From Hyphomicrobiales bacterium (GTDB lineage Bacteria > Pseudomonadota > Alphaproteobacteria > Rhizobiales > OSC116): 6,072 nt of DNA. Below, in pieces: positions 1 through 5,399 of the stretch; positions within the stretch are counted from its first letter, which is position 1; the number at the start of each line of letters is the position of its first letter. The position numbers and the translations under genes are program-made. The notes under the pieces were generated by a model, which saw only the letters and a list, made by a program, of their open reading frames with translations, was not told where the DNA came from and ran no database searches. The stretch spans positions 1-6,072 of the forward strand of contig JABSRY010000163.1 of the NCBI GenBank assembly GCA_013214985.1. The letters are read 5' to 3'.

Positions 1-227
1 GAAACTATTTAAATCAAAACGTCAACACAATATTCGGAGTTTCAAAGACTCAGAGTATAATTAAGAAGTCCTGCGCTAAGGCAACACGTTCAAATGATCT
101 AAGGATTATTTGCAACAGAGTCCGATTTACCCCCCTCATGTATCAGACCTCAACTAGACGTCAGGCCTAAATTGCTATATTTGAATATATCAATGGGTTT
201 TATAATCCTAGGCGGTGACATTCTGTA
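1..227. other. Left-edge non-coding DNA
   Basis: I see no reading frame of useful length on either strand here, no tRNA-like fold and no clear insertion-sequence end. The stretch is AT-rich with frequent stops in all frames. It lies beyond the broken end of the pRiA4b ORF-3-like remnant, so it is probably decayed or rearranged accessory DNA; that reading is inference from position only. Confidence 0.4.
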
Positions 228-419
228 TTAGGCTGGAAAAGCCACATGTTTTTGAACGAGTGGCTGTTTAAATGAAAATCTGAGCGGTACGAAAGCGGGA
301 CACGACCATTTTAATGAAATTTTACTCGGTGCCAAAATTCGTCGCCAAATCATGGGACTGATACCCAATAGTCGAATTTTCAGTTGAATGACTGGTAAGG
401 TCTGCACATGTTCTGACAT
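228..419 (-). pseudogene. pRiA4b ORF-3-like protein, N-terminal remnant
   Basis: The 63-residue minus-strand frame starts at 419. Its first 37 or so residues read like the N-terminus of the plasmid pRiA4b ORF-3-like family (PF07929): a beta strand with QLKIRLLGISP followed by MIWRRILAPS, residues about 12-32. Family members normally continue with a helix such as L-x-E-L-H-x-x-I-Q and run to roughly 150-200 residues. Here the match stops near residue 37 (about position 309), and the remaining residues, rich in K, F, P and V, do not resemble the family. I therefore call it a truncated remnant whose 3' part was replaced or deleted. Family members are common in plasmids and genomic islands and have no well-established function. 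No convincing ribosome site precedes the ATG. The identification rests on recalled family motifs, not a search. Confidence 0.6.
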
Positions 420-700
420 ACGCTATAAATGACACACCAGTTAGCCTTAAACAATAAAAATATACCCCACTCTTTTTGATACTCTCCCCATATGTGAAAA
501 AAGGAATTATGACATAAATTAAGAAACTCTAAACCCAAGTTAACAAAATGAATTTGATCTATCTCATTAATCTAGTTATCCTAAGCCTTGTAAATATCGA
601 AAACGTGTCTGAGCTCTGTCCATTAGGGCTGACCATTAATGTTTTTAAAGACTGGTATTATTACTTAGCGTATATTTTTTAAATTTTTAAGGATTTTATT
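420..700. other. AT-rich spacer before the operon
   Basis: This stretch holds no gene I can support. An ATG at 548 opens a 44-codon frame ending at 682, with a hydrophobic start (MNLIYLINLVILSLV), but it has no ribosome site and is not called. AT-rich runs around 655-690 could hold promoter elements for the downstream small ORF, yet no good -35/-10 pair stands out. The 12-mer TTAAATTTTTAA at 679-690 recurs exactly at 872-883, in each case shortly upstream of a ribosome site. Confidence 0.4.
689..693 (+). promoter_or_regulatory. Ribosome binding site for the small GTG ORF
   Basis: AAGGA lies seven bases upstream of the GTG at 701. This is a near-ideal Shine-Dalgarno match and spacing, and it is the main reason to believe a short peptide is translated from 701. 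Confidence 0.45.
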
Positions 701-847
701 GTGCATTTTTCAAATTATTTCAAGTTGTCGCCCATATGTGCGACAACCATACTCTCCATTGCGTTTGGAATAGGGATAGGTCAACGTGACGCATGTTCCA
801 ATGGTGTGTCTGCATTGCAGGGAAGTCCTGCAGCAATAACCCCTTAA
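701..847 (+). CDS. Putative 48-residue exported or leader peptide
   Basis: A GTG start with a well-placed AAGGA opens a 48-codon frame that ends with TAA at 845-847. The peptide has a short polar start with one lysine (MHFSNYFK), then a hydrophobic, small-residue segment at about residues 9-27 (containing ATTILSIAFGIGIG), then a polar tail with DACSNG and ending SPAAITP. This looks like a Sec-type signal peptide followed by a very short mature part, or like the surviving front of a longer exported protein. There are two cysteines (residues 13 and 32) and no clear lipobox. It ends 72 bases before the AfsA-like gene on the same strand, so it could be a leader peptide, a peptide product of the cluster, or a chance frame. 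Codons 8-16 overlap the 24-bp dyad at 724-747. I do not recognise a family. Confidence 0.4.
   Translation: MHFSNYFKLSPICATTILSIAFGIGIGQRDACSNGVSALQGSPAAITP
724..747. promoter_or_regulatory. 24-bp near-perfect dyad, operator-like
   Basis: Arms GTTGTCGC (724-731) and GCGACAAC (740-747) are exact reverse complements. The central CATATG (733-738) is itself palindromic about the same axis, so 22 of 24 bases are symmetric and only the pair 732/739 fails. No T-run follows, which argues against an intrinsic terminator. Size and symmetry fit a homodimeric repressor site. In Streptomyces, AfsA-type genes are controlled by TetR-family receptors that bind palindromes of similar length, but this sequence does not obviously match their motif and no regulator gene is in the window. 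Confidence 0.4.
816..832 (+). repeat. Small inverted repeat (hairpin)
   Basis: TGCAGG (816-821) and CCTGCA (827-832) are exact reverse complements around the five-base loop GAAGT. The hairpin lies near the 3' end of the small GTG ORF and is not followed by a T-run, so it is not a standard terminator. It could be an RNA structure in the leader of the operon or simply coincidental. Confidence 0.25.
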
Positions 848-919
848 ATTCAATACCTATTGTAGTATGTATTAAATTTTTAAACTATTTATTTTTAAGC
901 TATTTTTGGAGACAGACAC
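848..919 (+). promoter_or_regulatory. Operon leader and ribosome site of the AfsA-like gene
   Basis: This very AT-rich leader ends with GGAGA at 908-912, seven bases before the ATG at 920, a strong Shine-Dalgarno that fixes the start of the first cluster gene. A promoter may lie here: TATTAA at 870-875, directly preceded by TG, is a possible weak -10, but no convincing -35 accompanies it. The ribosome site is solid; the promoter is only a suggestion. Confidence 0.5.
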
Positions 920-1765
920 ATGGAATTTCGCCATGCATTGGTAAGCAAAACTATTGTTCATAAGCATGATAACGATGACGTTTTGGTTTCAAACGTTCGG
1001 AAGGATTTGCCTACATTTTTGACGGTAGATGAATTTGATCAAATCTCGGTTCAAGAGGAAAAAATATCTTATCTGAAAAAACATTATCGTCTTGCTGAGG
1101 GCACCCAATTATACGTTCGAAAATCGGTTCCTTACTATATTCCAGAGGATAGTGCTATCAGTTATTTAGAGAAGATAGCCTCGTACTACGATAAAACAGA
1201 CTCTGGGCATGTTTTGAGTTCTAAATTTATTCCAGAAATTACTGAGGAATACCTCTCAAATCATTTCGTTAGCATTAAAAACCAAATTGATAAAAAAACA
1301 AGGCATAAGATTTATCTTGCATTTCATCGCGTTGGTTTGAGCTGTTTTTCCACCGACCACTATTTTAGTATGGTAAATACTTTAGATAACTATTATTTTT
1401 ATCGGAAGGCACATGAACATGTTCCAGGAACTATGTTTGTGGAAGCTGCTCGCCAAGCTATGTATTATCACTATTATGCTAATCGACCTAAAGATAAACG
1501 TGGGGATGTGACGCTTTCAATCAAAAAAATAAATTGTGAGTTTTTTAACTACGCAGACTCCAATTACCCGATTACGATAAGGGTGCAAACGACTTCAGAT
1601 GAATCTGATGGTAAGAAATCCAAAATAGATCGCGGCCGCACTTGTTTTTATCAAAACGGAAATCCCATCGCAGAAATTGAATTTGAAGGTGTCTGCATAA
1701 GCTTAAAGTTATTTGCCCGGATGCGAGAAAAAAACCCGACCCGGATCATTGGTATTTGCCAATAA
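920..1765 (+). CDS. AfsA-type hotdog-fold protein (butenolide/gamma-butyrolactone synthase-like)
   Basis: This 281-residue protein carries the hallmarks of the AfsA family (PF03756). An N-terminal IVHKHDNDDVLVSN block (residues 12-25) matches the V-H-K...V-L-V-S/T strand. The block K-A-H-E-H-V-P-G-T-M-F-V-E-A-A-R-Q (163-179) is the hotdog signature, with H165/H167 and E175 in places comparable to the FabZ/FabA catalytic region. In Streptomyces, AfsA transfers a beta-ketoacyl chain from a carrier protein to dihydroxyacetone phosphate, starting gamma-butyrolactone synthesis. About 100 residues between the two motifs (roughly 30-130) are charged and unlike the compact spacing I expect, and only one E-A-x-R-Q block is present, whereas Streptomyces AfsA (about 300 residues) has two hotdog repeats. 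The protein is probably cytoplasmic; no signal peptide is seen. The gene leads a tight operon. Its 3' end contains A AAA AAC at 1729-1735, where a -1 shift would add the following frame to its C-terminus. The family call is confident; the exact substrate is not. Confidence 0.8.
   Translation: MEFRHALVSKTIVHKHDNDDVLVSNVRKDLPTFLTVDEFDQISVQEEKISYLKKHYRLAEGTQLYVRKSVPYYIPEDSAISYLEKIASYYDKTDSGHVLSSKFIPEITEEYLSNHFVSIKNQIDKKTRHKIYLAFHRVGLSCFSTDHYFSMVNTLDNYYFYRKAHEHVPGTMFVEAARQAMYYHYYANRPKDKRGDVTLSIKKINCEFFNYADSNYPITIRVQTTSDESDGKKSKIDRGRTCFYQNGNPIAEIEFEGVCISLKLFARMREKNPTRIIGICQ
1729..1735 (+). other. A AAA AAC slippery heptamer, candidate -1 frameshift site
   Basis: The bases A-AAA-AAC sit in the correct register for simultaneous slippage: AAA (1730-1732) and AAC (1733-1735) are zero-frame codons of the AfsA-like gene. 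A -1 shift avoids the TAA at 1763 and continues as K-K-P-D-P-D-H-W-Y-L-P-I straight into the 108-residue frame. Twelve bases downstream is a weak hairpin, ATTGGT/GCCAAT (1748-1753 with 1758-1763), overlapping the zero-frame stop. The same sequence could equally mark a one-base loss or gain in the run of seven A's, either real or a sequencing error. Confidence 0.4.
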
Positions 1766-2082
1766 AAAGTTTCCCACCTACTGTGTCTTTGAAATCCAAA
1801 TGTGATAAGCATTTTGAAGCACTGATTCACTTGGTATCCGCCAACAAGATTGCATTGAAATTTGATTCAGAAACCCCAACGGACGCTCAATTTAATTTTT
1901 CAGCTTACATTGATTCAATAGGTTATATCGGAGGAAAACTAAAAGCGGTTAATAGTGAGTTTAAGCATGGTTTAAAAGTATTTGAACTGTCTGATTTAGG
2001 CGCATCTGAGACGCGAAAATGGAATGAAGCCATTAAAATATTTTCTCACGTGGTAGATCAAAAAACTCTCGTTAAATTGTAA
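1756..2082 (+). CDS. Unknown 108-residue protein or -1 frame extension of the AfsA-like protein
   Basis: The frame is open from 1687 to TAA at 2080-2082 and contains no ATG anywhere. The best independent start is TTG at 1756, overlapping the end of the AfsA-like gene by 10 bases, with no convincing ribosome site. The composition looks coding, with alternating hydrophobic strands (K-I-A-L-K-F at 31-36, A-Q-F-N-F-S-A-Y at 44-51, Y-I-G-G-K-L-K-A-V at 57-65, H-G-L-K-V-F-E-L-S-D-L at 71-81) and a C-terminal helix (R-K-W-N-E-A-I-K-I-F). This pattern suggests a small beta-barrel of the PilZ type, but that is a low-confidence guess, since the RxxxR motif of c-di-GMP-binding PilZ domains is absent. 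The lack of a good start and the exact -1 register suggest it may be the C-terminal domain of the upstream protein, joined by frameshifting or separated by an indel. The next gene begins at the base after its stop. Confidence 0.5.
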   Translation: MPIKSFPPTVSLKSKCDKHFEALIHLVSANKIALKFDSETPTDAQFNFSAYIDSIGYIGGKLKAVNSEFKHGLKVFELSDLGASETRKWNEAIKIFSHVVDQKTLVKL

Positions 2083-3234
2083 ATGGATAATCTGATGTCA
2101 AAATATTCGGCGGCACTTGAACCTCTCAAAATAAGAAATGTAGAATTTAAAAACCGTATATTCCTGGTGTCTATGGGATTAGATATGGCTACAGTGGATG
2201 GCGCTTTTTCTAATGAATTGCGGAGCTTTTATTTGGATGTCGCAAAAGGTGGCGTAGGCGCGATGATTTTATCAAATGCCGCAATTAACGAAAGCACTGC
2301 GCTTATGCCTAACGCGCTTAAACTATTTAATAAAGATCACGCCAATAGTTTTAAATCTGTTATTGAAGATGCGGCCAAAGAAAATGTGATAGTTGCTGCT
2401 CAATTGCAACATTATGGCGGTCAAGGAACAACCTTTCTAACTCGAGGACGTCCTGCGTTGACACCGAGTGGGATAGAAACAGCATCGATAAAGAAAATTG
2501 ATCCAAAATATCACGTCAAAGAGTTGACCGTTGCAGATATCGAAATGACAGTAGACGGCTTTAAAAAATCTGCGCAGCTTTGTGTGGATGCTGGCGCAAA
2601 ATTTATACAACTACAAGCATCTAATGGATATTTATTGAGCAGTTTTCTTTCAAAGTATACCAATAAAAGAGATGATGATTATGGCGGTAGCCCAGCAAAA
2701 AGGTCGCGTCTTTTGATAGAAGTTTTGCGGGCAGTCAGGGAGGTGGTGGGCTCTGAAGTTGTTATCGGTATTCGAATTGGTATCAATGATTATGTTGGAG
2801 ATGAAGGGCTTACTGTTGAAGAATTAGAACCCTTGATTCCGATTCTTGAGGAATCAGGCGCTGATATATTTGAGTGTTCTTTTTGTATCGCGGACACATT
2901 TCATAGGTTGTCAGAGAACACGGTCGAAATGCGCAAAGAACTTACCGACCAAGTGAAAATTTTTAAATCATACGCTAGTGCTCCAGTTGGATTTGCTGGG
3001 TTCATTTCAAGTCTGCAAGAAGGCTGTGATTTGATTGAAAGCGGTGTTGTTGACTATATCGGCATGGCGCGTGCTTTACTTGCTGATAACGCCCTCGTAA
3101 ATAAAGAGCTAAGTGGTCACGAGAGTGAAGTGCACAGATGCCTTTGGGAGGGCAATTGCTTTAAAGATAAATATAATCCTCGCTATGATCGGGTCTACTG
3201 TTGTGTGAATCCGAATTATTTGCGACCTCAATAA
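2083..3234 (+). CDS. Old-yellow-enzyme family FMN-dependent ene-reductase
   Basis: The 383-residue protein is a TIM-barrel flavoenzyme of the NADH:flavin oxidoreductase/OYE family (PF00724). Visible motifs are the N-terminal ALEPLKIRNVEFKNRI (11-26), A-A-Q-L-Q-H-Y-G-G-Q (105-114), the active-site block Q-L-Q-A-S-N-G-Y-L-L (176-185), N-K-R-D-D-D-Y-G-G-S (194-203) and the flavin-phosphate loop I-G-M-A-R-A-L-L-A-D (326-335). Such enzymes reduce C=C bonds conjugated to a carbonyl with NAD(P)H. The proton-donor Tyr (Y183) and N181 are present, but the usual first His of H-x-x-N/H-G-Y is Gln178. The C-terminus has C353, C359 and C373/C374, recalling the Fe-S cysteines of 2,4-dienoyl-CoA-reductase-type relatives, with one position replaced by Glu356. 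The start at 2083 abuts the previous stop; ATG 2095, with GGA seven bases ahead, may be the true start. Reduction of a butenolide C=C is a plausible role but is inference. Confidence 0.88.
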   Translation: MDNLMSKYSAALEPLKIRNVEFKNRIFLVSMGLDMATVDGAFSNELRSFYLDVAKGGVGAMILSNAAINESTALMPNALKLFNKDHANSFKSVIEDAAKENVIVAAQLQHYGGQGTTFLTRGRPALTPSGIETASIKKIDPKYHVKELTVADIEMTVDGFKKSAQLCVDAGAKFIQLQASNGYLLSSFLSKYTNKRDDDYGGSPAKRSRLLIEVLRAVREVVGSEVVIGIRIGINDYVGDEGLTVEELEPLIPILEESGADIFECSFCIADTFHRLSENTVEMRKELTDQVKIFKSYASAPVGFAGFISSLQEGCDLIESGVVDYIGMARALLADNALVNKELSGHESEVHRCLWEGNCFKDKYNPRYDRVYCCVNPNYLRPQ

Positions 3235-3252
3235 TAATGGAGAAAATTTAAA

Positions 3253-4020
3253 ATGAAATTCAGTGATAAAGTGTGTTTGGTGACTGGTGGAACTAGTGGT
3301 ATGGGTCTAGTAGTTGCAAGAGAACTTGCTCAAAGAGGGGCGAAGACAATCGTTTGCGGAAGAGATGCTTCAAAAGGAAGCAAAGTCACATCGGAGTTTA
3401 GAGCAAATAGACTTCATGTTGATTTCATTCAGTGCGATATAAAAGAACATGTAGAGACTAAAAAATTAGTCGATACGATATTAGAAAAATATGGTCGACT
3501 AGATTGCGCATTCAATAATGCAGGCATTACAGCTAGATCAGGCACGATTTCAAAAGGGTCGGTTGAAGAATGGAAAAATACCGTCGATATTAATTTGACA
3601 AGTCAATACTATCTGCTTCGTGAAGAGCTTGCTGCTATGGAGCAATGTGGTGGGGGATCGATTGTCAATAATTCGTCTCTAGCGGGAATAATCGCTATCC
3701 CAAATCAATCTGCATATGTTGCTTCAAAATTTGGATTAATTGGTTTAACAAAAGCTGCAGCTATTGAGTATGCGCAGAACCCACTCATTCGTATTAATGC
3801 AATTGCTCCGGGGCCAATTCTTGGCGGAATGAACTCTAAAGAAAATTTAGACAAACATCCTGAACACACAAAACAAAAAATCGGGATTACCGCAATGAAA
3901 AGAATGGGCGACCCGGAGGAAGTTGCCAACCTTGTACTTTTTTTACTTTCTGAAGATGCTTCATATATTACTGGATCGGTGTTTCCAATTGATGGTGGCG
4001 CGTCTGCGGGTAGGTTTTAG
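3253..4020 (+). CDS. Classical short-chain dehydrogenase/reductase
   Basis: This 255-residue protein has every classical SDR landmark: the cofactor loop T-G-G-T-S-G-M-G (11-18), Asp62 in C-D-I, N-N-A-G (88-91), Asn114 in D-I-N-L, catalytic Ser142, Tyr155 and Lys159 (Y-V-A-S-K), and the closing P-I-D-G-G (245-249). Arg37 after the second strand (V-C-G-R-D) suggests NADP(H) preference. The length is normal for the family. SDRs of this type interconvert ketones or aldehydes and alcohols; the substrate cannot be read from the sequence. GGAG at 3239-3242 precedes the ATG, and the gap from the OYE gene is 18 bases, so the two are surely co-transcribed. In Streptomyces butyrolactone pathways an SDR such as BarS1 reduces the side-chain ketone, which makes this a candidate for an equivalent step. 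It is an intact soluble enzyme. Confidence 0.9.
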   Translation: MKFSDKVCLVTGGTSGMGLVVARELAQRGAKTIVCGRDASKGSKVTSEFRANRLHVDFIQCDIKEHVETKKLVDTILEKYGRLDCAFNNAGITARSGTISKGSVEEWKNTVDINLTSQYYLLREELAAMEQCGGGSIVNNSSLAGIIAIPNQSAYVASKFGLIGLTKAAAIEYAQNPLIRINAIAPGPILGGMNSKENLDKHPEHTKQKIGITAMKRMGDPEEVANLVLFLLSEDASYITGSVFPIDGGASAGRF

Positions 4021-4028
4021 GAAATAAA

Positions 4029-4772
4029 ATGAAAAATGTTTTAATAACAGGTGTTAGTAGTGGTATTGGAAATGCTCTATGTCTTACGTTGTTGAATGAT
4101 GGTTATAACGTTCTTGCGTTAGGGCAACATTATCCTACAAATATTCCCGAAAACTCAGGCTTTACTTTTGTGGAATGCGACTTGACTATCTTAGACAGAA
4201 TACCCGAAAGTCTTGATGAACTTTTGTTAAATTCAGGTGTGCAAACTGGATTTGATTTCGTGTTTTTAAATGCTGGTCAATTTTGTAATCAAATTGATAA
4301 GGTTAGCTCTACATCAATTGATGAAATTATCTGGATGCAAAACTTAAATTGTTTTTCATATAAGATGATTCTAGATCATCTTATTGCTTCAGCGTTAAGC
4401 ATATCTACCGTTTGTATTTCTTCTTCCATCGCTGGCGTACGAGCTAGGGCTGGTAACGGAGGGTACGCAGTCTCCAAAGCAACATTAAATATGATGATGA
4501 ACTTATACGCTCTTGAACATCCAGAGATATTTTTTGCGGTTCTTGGTTTGTGTGTCGTAGAAACAAGCCTAAGTTATAAAATTGGAACACTACCACTACC
4601 CGAAGACACTGCGTTTCTTCCACAACGTCGGCTTCGTGAGAGAGCCGCTGCTCATAGTGGCTATATCGTGACACCACAAAAAAGAGCTGAGCATATGCTA
4701 TCATTGCTGCTTCCAGAGCCAGACGTCAGAGTAAAATCAGGTATTTTCATCGAAATTAGAGACTTAGTTTAA
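4029..4772 (+). CDS. Second, more divergent short-chain dehydrogenase
   Basis: The 247-residue protein begins with the SDR cofactor strand and loop V-L-I-T-G-V-S-S-G-I-G (4-14), then Asp51 in E-C-D-L, N-A-G (81-83), Ser133 in I-S-S-S, Tyr146 and Lys150 (Y-A-V-S-K). The Ser-Tyr distance of 13 residues is canonical. It differs clearly from the preceding SDR: the second strand ends A-L-G-Q-H where NADP-binding members usually have Arg, and the C-terminal third (R-R-L-R-E-R-A-A-A-H, then V-K-S-G-I-F-I-E-I) lacks the usual D-G-G ending. This suggests a separate substrate rather than a recent duplicate. AGGAA at 4019-4023 overlaps the upstream stop and lies five bases before the ATG, indicating translational coupling. 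It may act on a different carbonyl or hydroxyl of the same product; this is inference from the operon. Confidence 0.85.
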   Translation: MKNVLITGVSSGIGNALCLTLLNDGYNVLALGQHYPTNIPENSGFTFVECDLTILDRIPESLDELLLNSGVQTGFDFVFLNAGQFCNQIDKVSSTSIDEIIWMQNLNCFSYKMILDHLIASALSISTVCISSSIAGVRARAGNGGYAVSKATLNMMMNLYALEHPEIFFAVLGLCVVETSLSYKIGTLPLPEDTAFLPQRRLRERAAAHSGYIVTPQKRAEHMLSLLLPEPDVRVKSGIFIEIRDLV

Positions 4773-4799
4773 AATAGGTTAGAGGAAAGGAAAAATATC

Positions 4800-5399
4800 A
4801 TGCAGACTCTTGTCTTAGTTGGACATCCTAATTTAGAGGCCTCACGCGTAAATAAGAAGTGGGCGCAAGCATTCAGTGAGCAGTCAAACGTGACTGTACG
4901 TGATTTGTCGTCTTTATACCCAGAGTGGGACATTGACGTAATCACTGAGCAGAAATTACTTTTAGAATCTTCCAGAATTATATTTCAATTTCCCTTGTAT
5001 TGGTATTCATGTCCCCCCATTTTGAAGCATTATATAGATTTGGTTTTTTTGCCTGGATTTGCCTATGCCTCCGGATATCGCTTGAAAGATAAAGAATTTA
5101 TGGTTCTTACATCCGTGGGAAGTGCCCCGGAGGATTATAGATCTGGCGGGCATAATAATTTCACAGTAGATGAGTTACTTCGGTCGTTTGAGCAAACGGT
5201 GAAATATTGTAAGGGTAAATATCTGAGTCCATATTATATTTATCGTTCTCTCGCTATTGATAATGATGAAATAGATGCAACGGTTGATCCTATGTTAAGC
5301 TATGCTTTGAAATCAATATACGACCCTGAGGCTGGGCATAAAAAGTTTATAGCTGATACGATGCAAAAAATCTATGAAAGAGCTATGGAAACAGATTAA
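4800..5399 (+). CDS. Flavodoxin-fold NAD(P)H oxidoreductase, KefF/MdaB-like
   Basis: The 199-residue protein belongs to the Flavodoxin_2 family (PF02525) of FMN- or FAD-dependent quinone reductases and KefF/KefG-type proteins. Motifs are the N-terminal strand and phosphate loop L-V-L-V-G-H-P-N-L-E-A-S-R-V-N (4-18), F-Q-F-P-L-Y-W-Y-S-C-P-P-I-L-K-H-Y-I-D (62-80), G-F-A-Y-A (86-90) with L-K-D-K (95-98), and G-G-H-N-N-F-T-V-D-E-L-L-R-S-F-E-Q-T (116-133), a signature of the KefF/YwrO-like branch. Members transfer two electrons from NAD(P)H to quinones or similar acceptors. No Kef antiporter gene is adjacent, so a catalytic role in the operon is more likely than transporter regulation. AGGAAA around 4784-4793 gives a good ribosome site. 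The gap to the preceding SDR is 27 bases, the largest in the cluster, and the next gene overlaps its stop by one base. Confidence 0.87.
   Translation: MQTLVLVGHPNLEASRVNKKWAQAFSEQSNVTVRDLSSLYPEWDIDVITEQKLLLESSRIIFQFPLYWYSCPPILKHYIDLVFLPGFAYASGYRLKDKEFMVLTSVGSAPEDYRSGGHNNFTVDELLRSFEQTVKYCKGKYLSPYYIYRSLAIDNDEIDATVDPMLSYALKSIYDPEAGHKKFIADTMQKIYERAMETD

Noticed and set aside
240..265. AGCCAC/GTGGCT inverted repeat, considered as a minus-strand terminator
   Set aside because: Only six bp with a 14-base loop and a short T-run; it lies inside the remnant frame and is probably coincidental.
155..450. Possible integron attC site (GCCTAAA near 164 and GTTAGCC near 440)
   Set aside because: Both core sites mismatch the RYYYAAC/GTTRRRY consensus, the spacing is too large, and no inner paired arms were found.
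548..682. 44-codon ATG frame with a hydrophobic start, in the same frame as the small GTG ORF
   Set aside because: It has no Shine-Dalgarno sequence before the ATG, and the hydrophobic residues follow from AT-rich codons; it is not strong enough to call a gene.
3705..3929. 74-residue minus-strand frame
   Set aside because: It is antisense to the catalytic region of a clear SDR gene whose conserved motifs explain the sequence; it has no independent support.
4444..4704. 86-residue minus-strand frame
   Set aside because: It lies opposite the second SDR gene, across its Tyr-Lys motif; its composition is unlike a real protein and it has no ribosome site.
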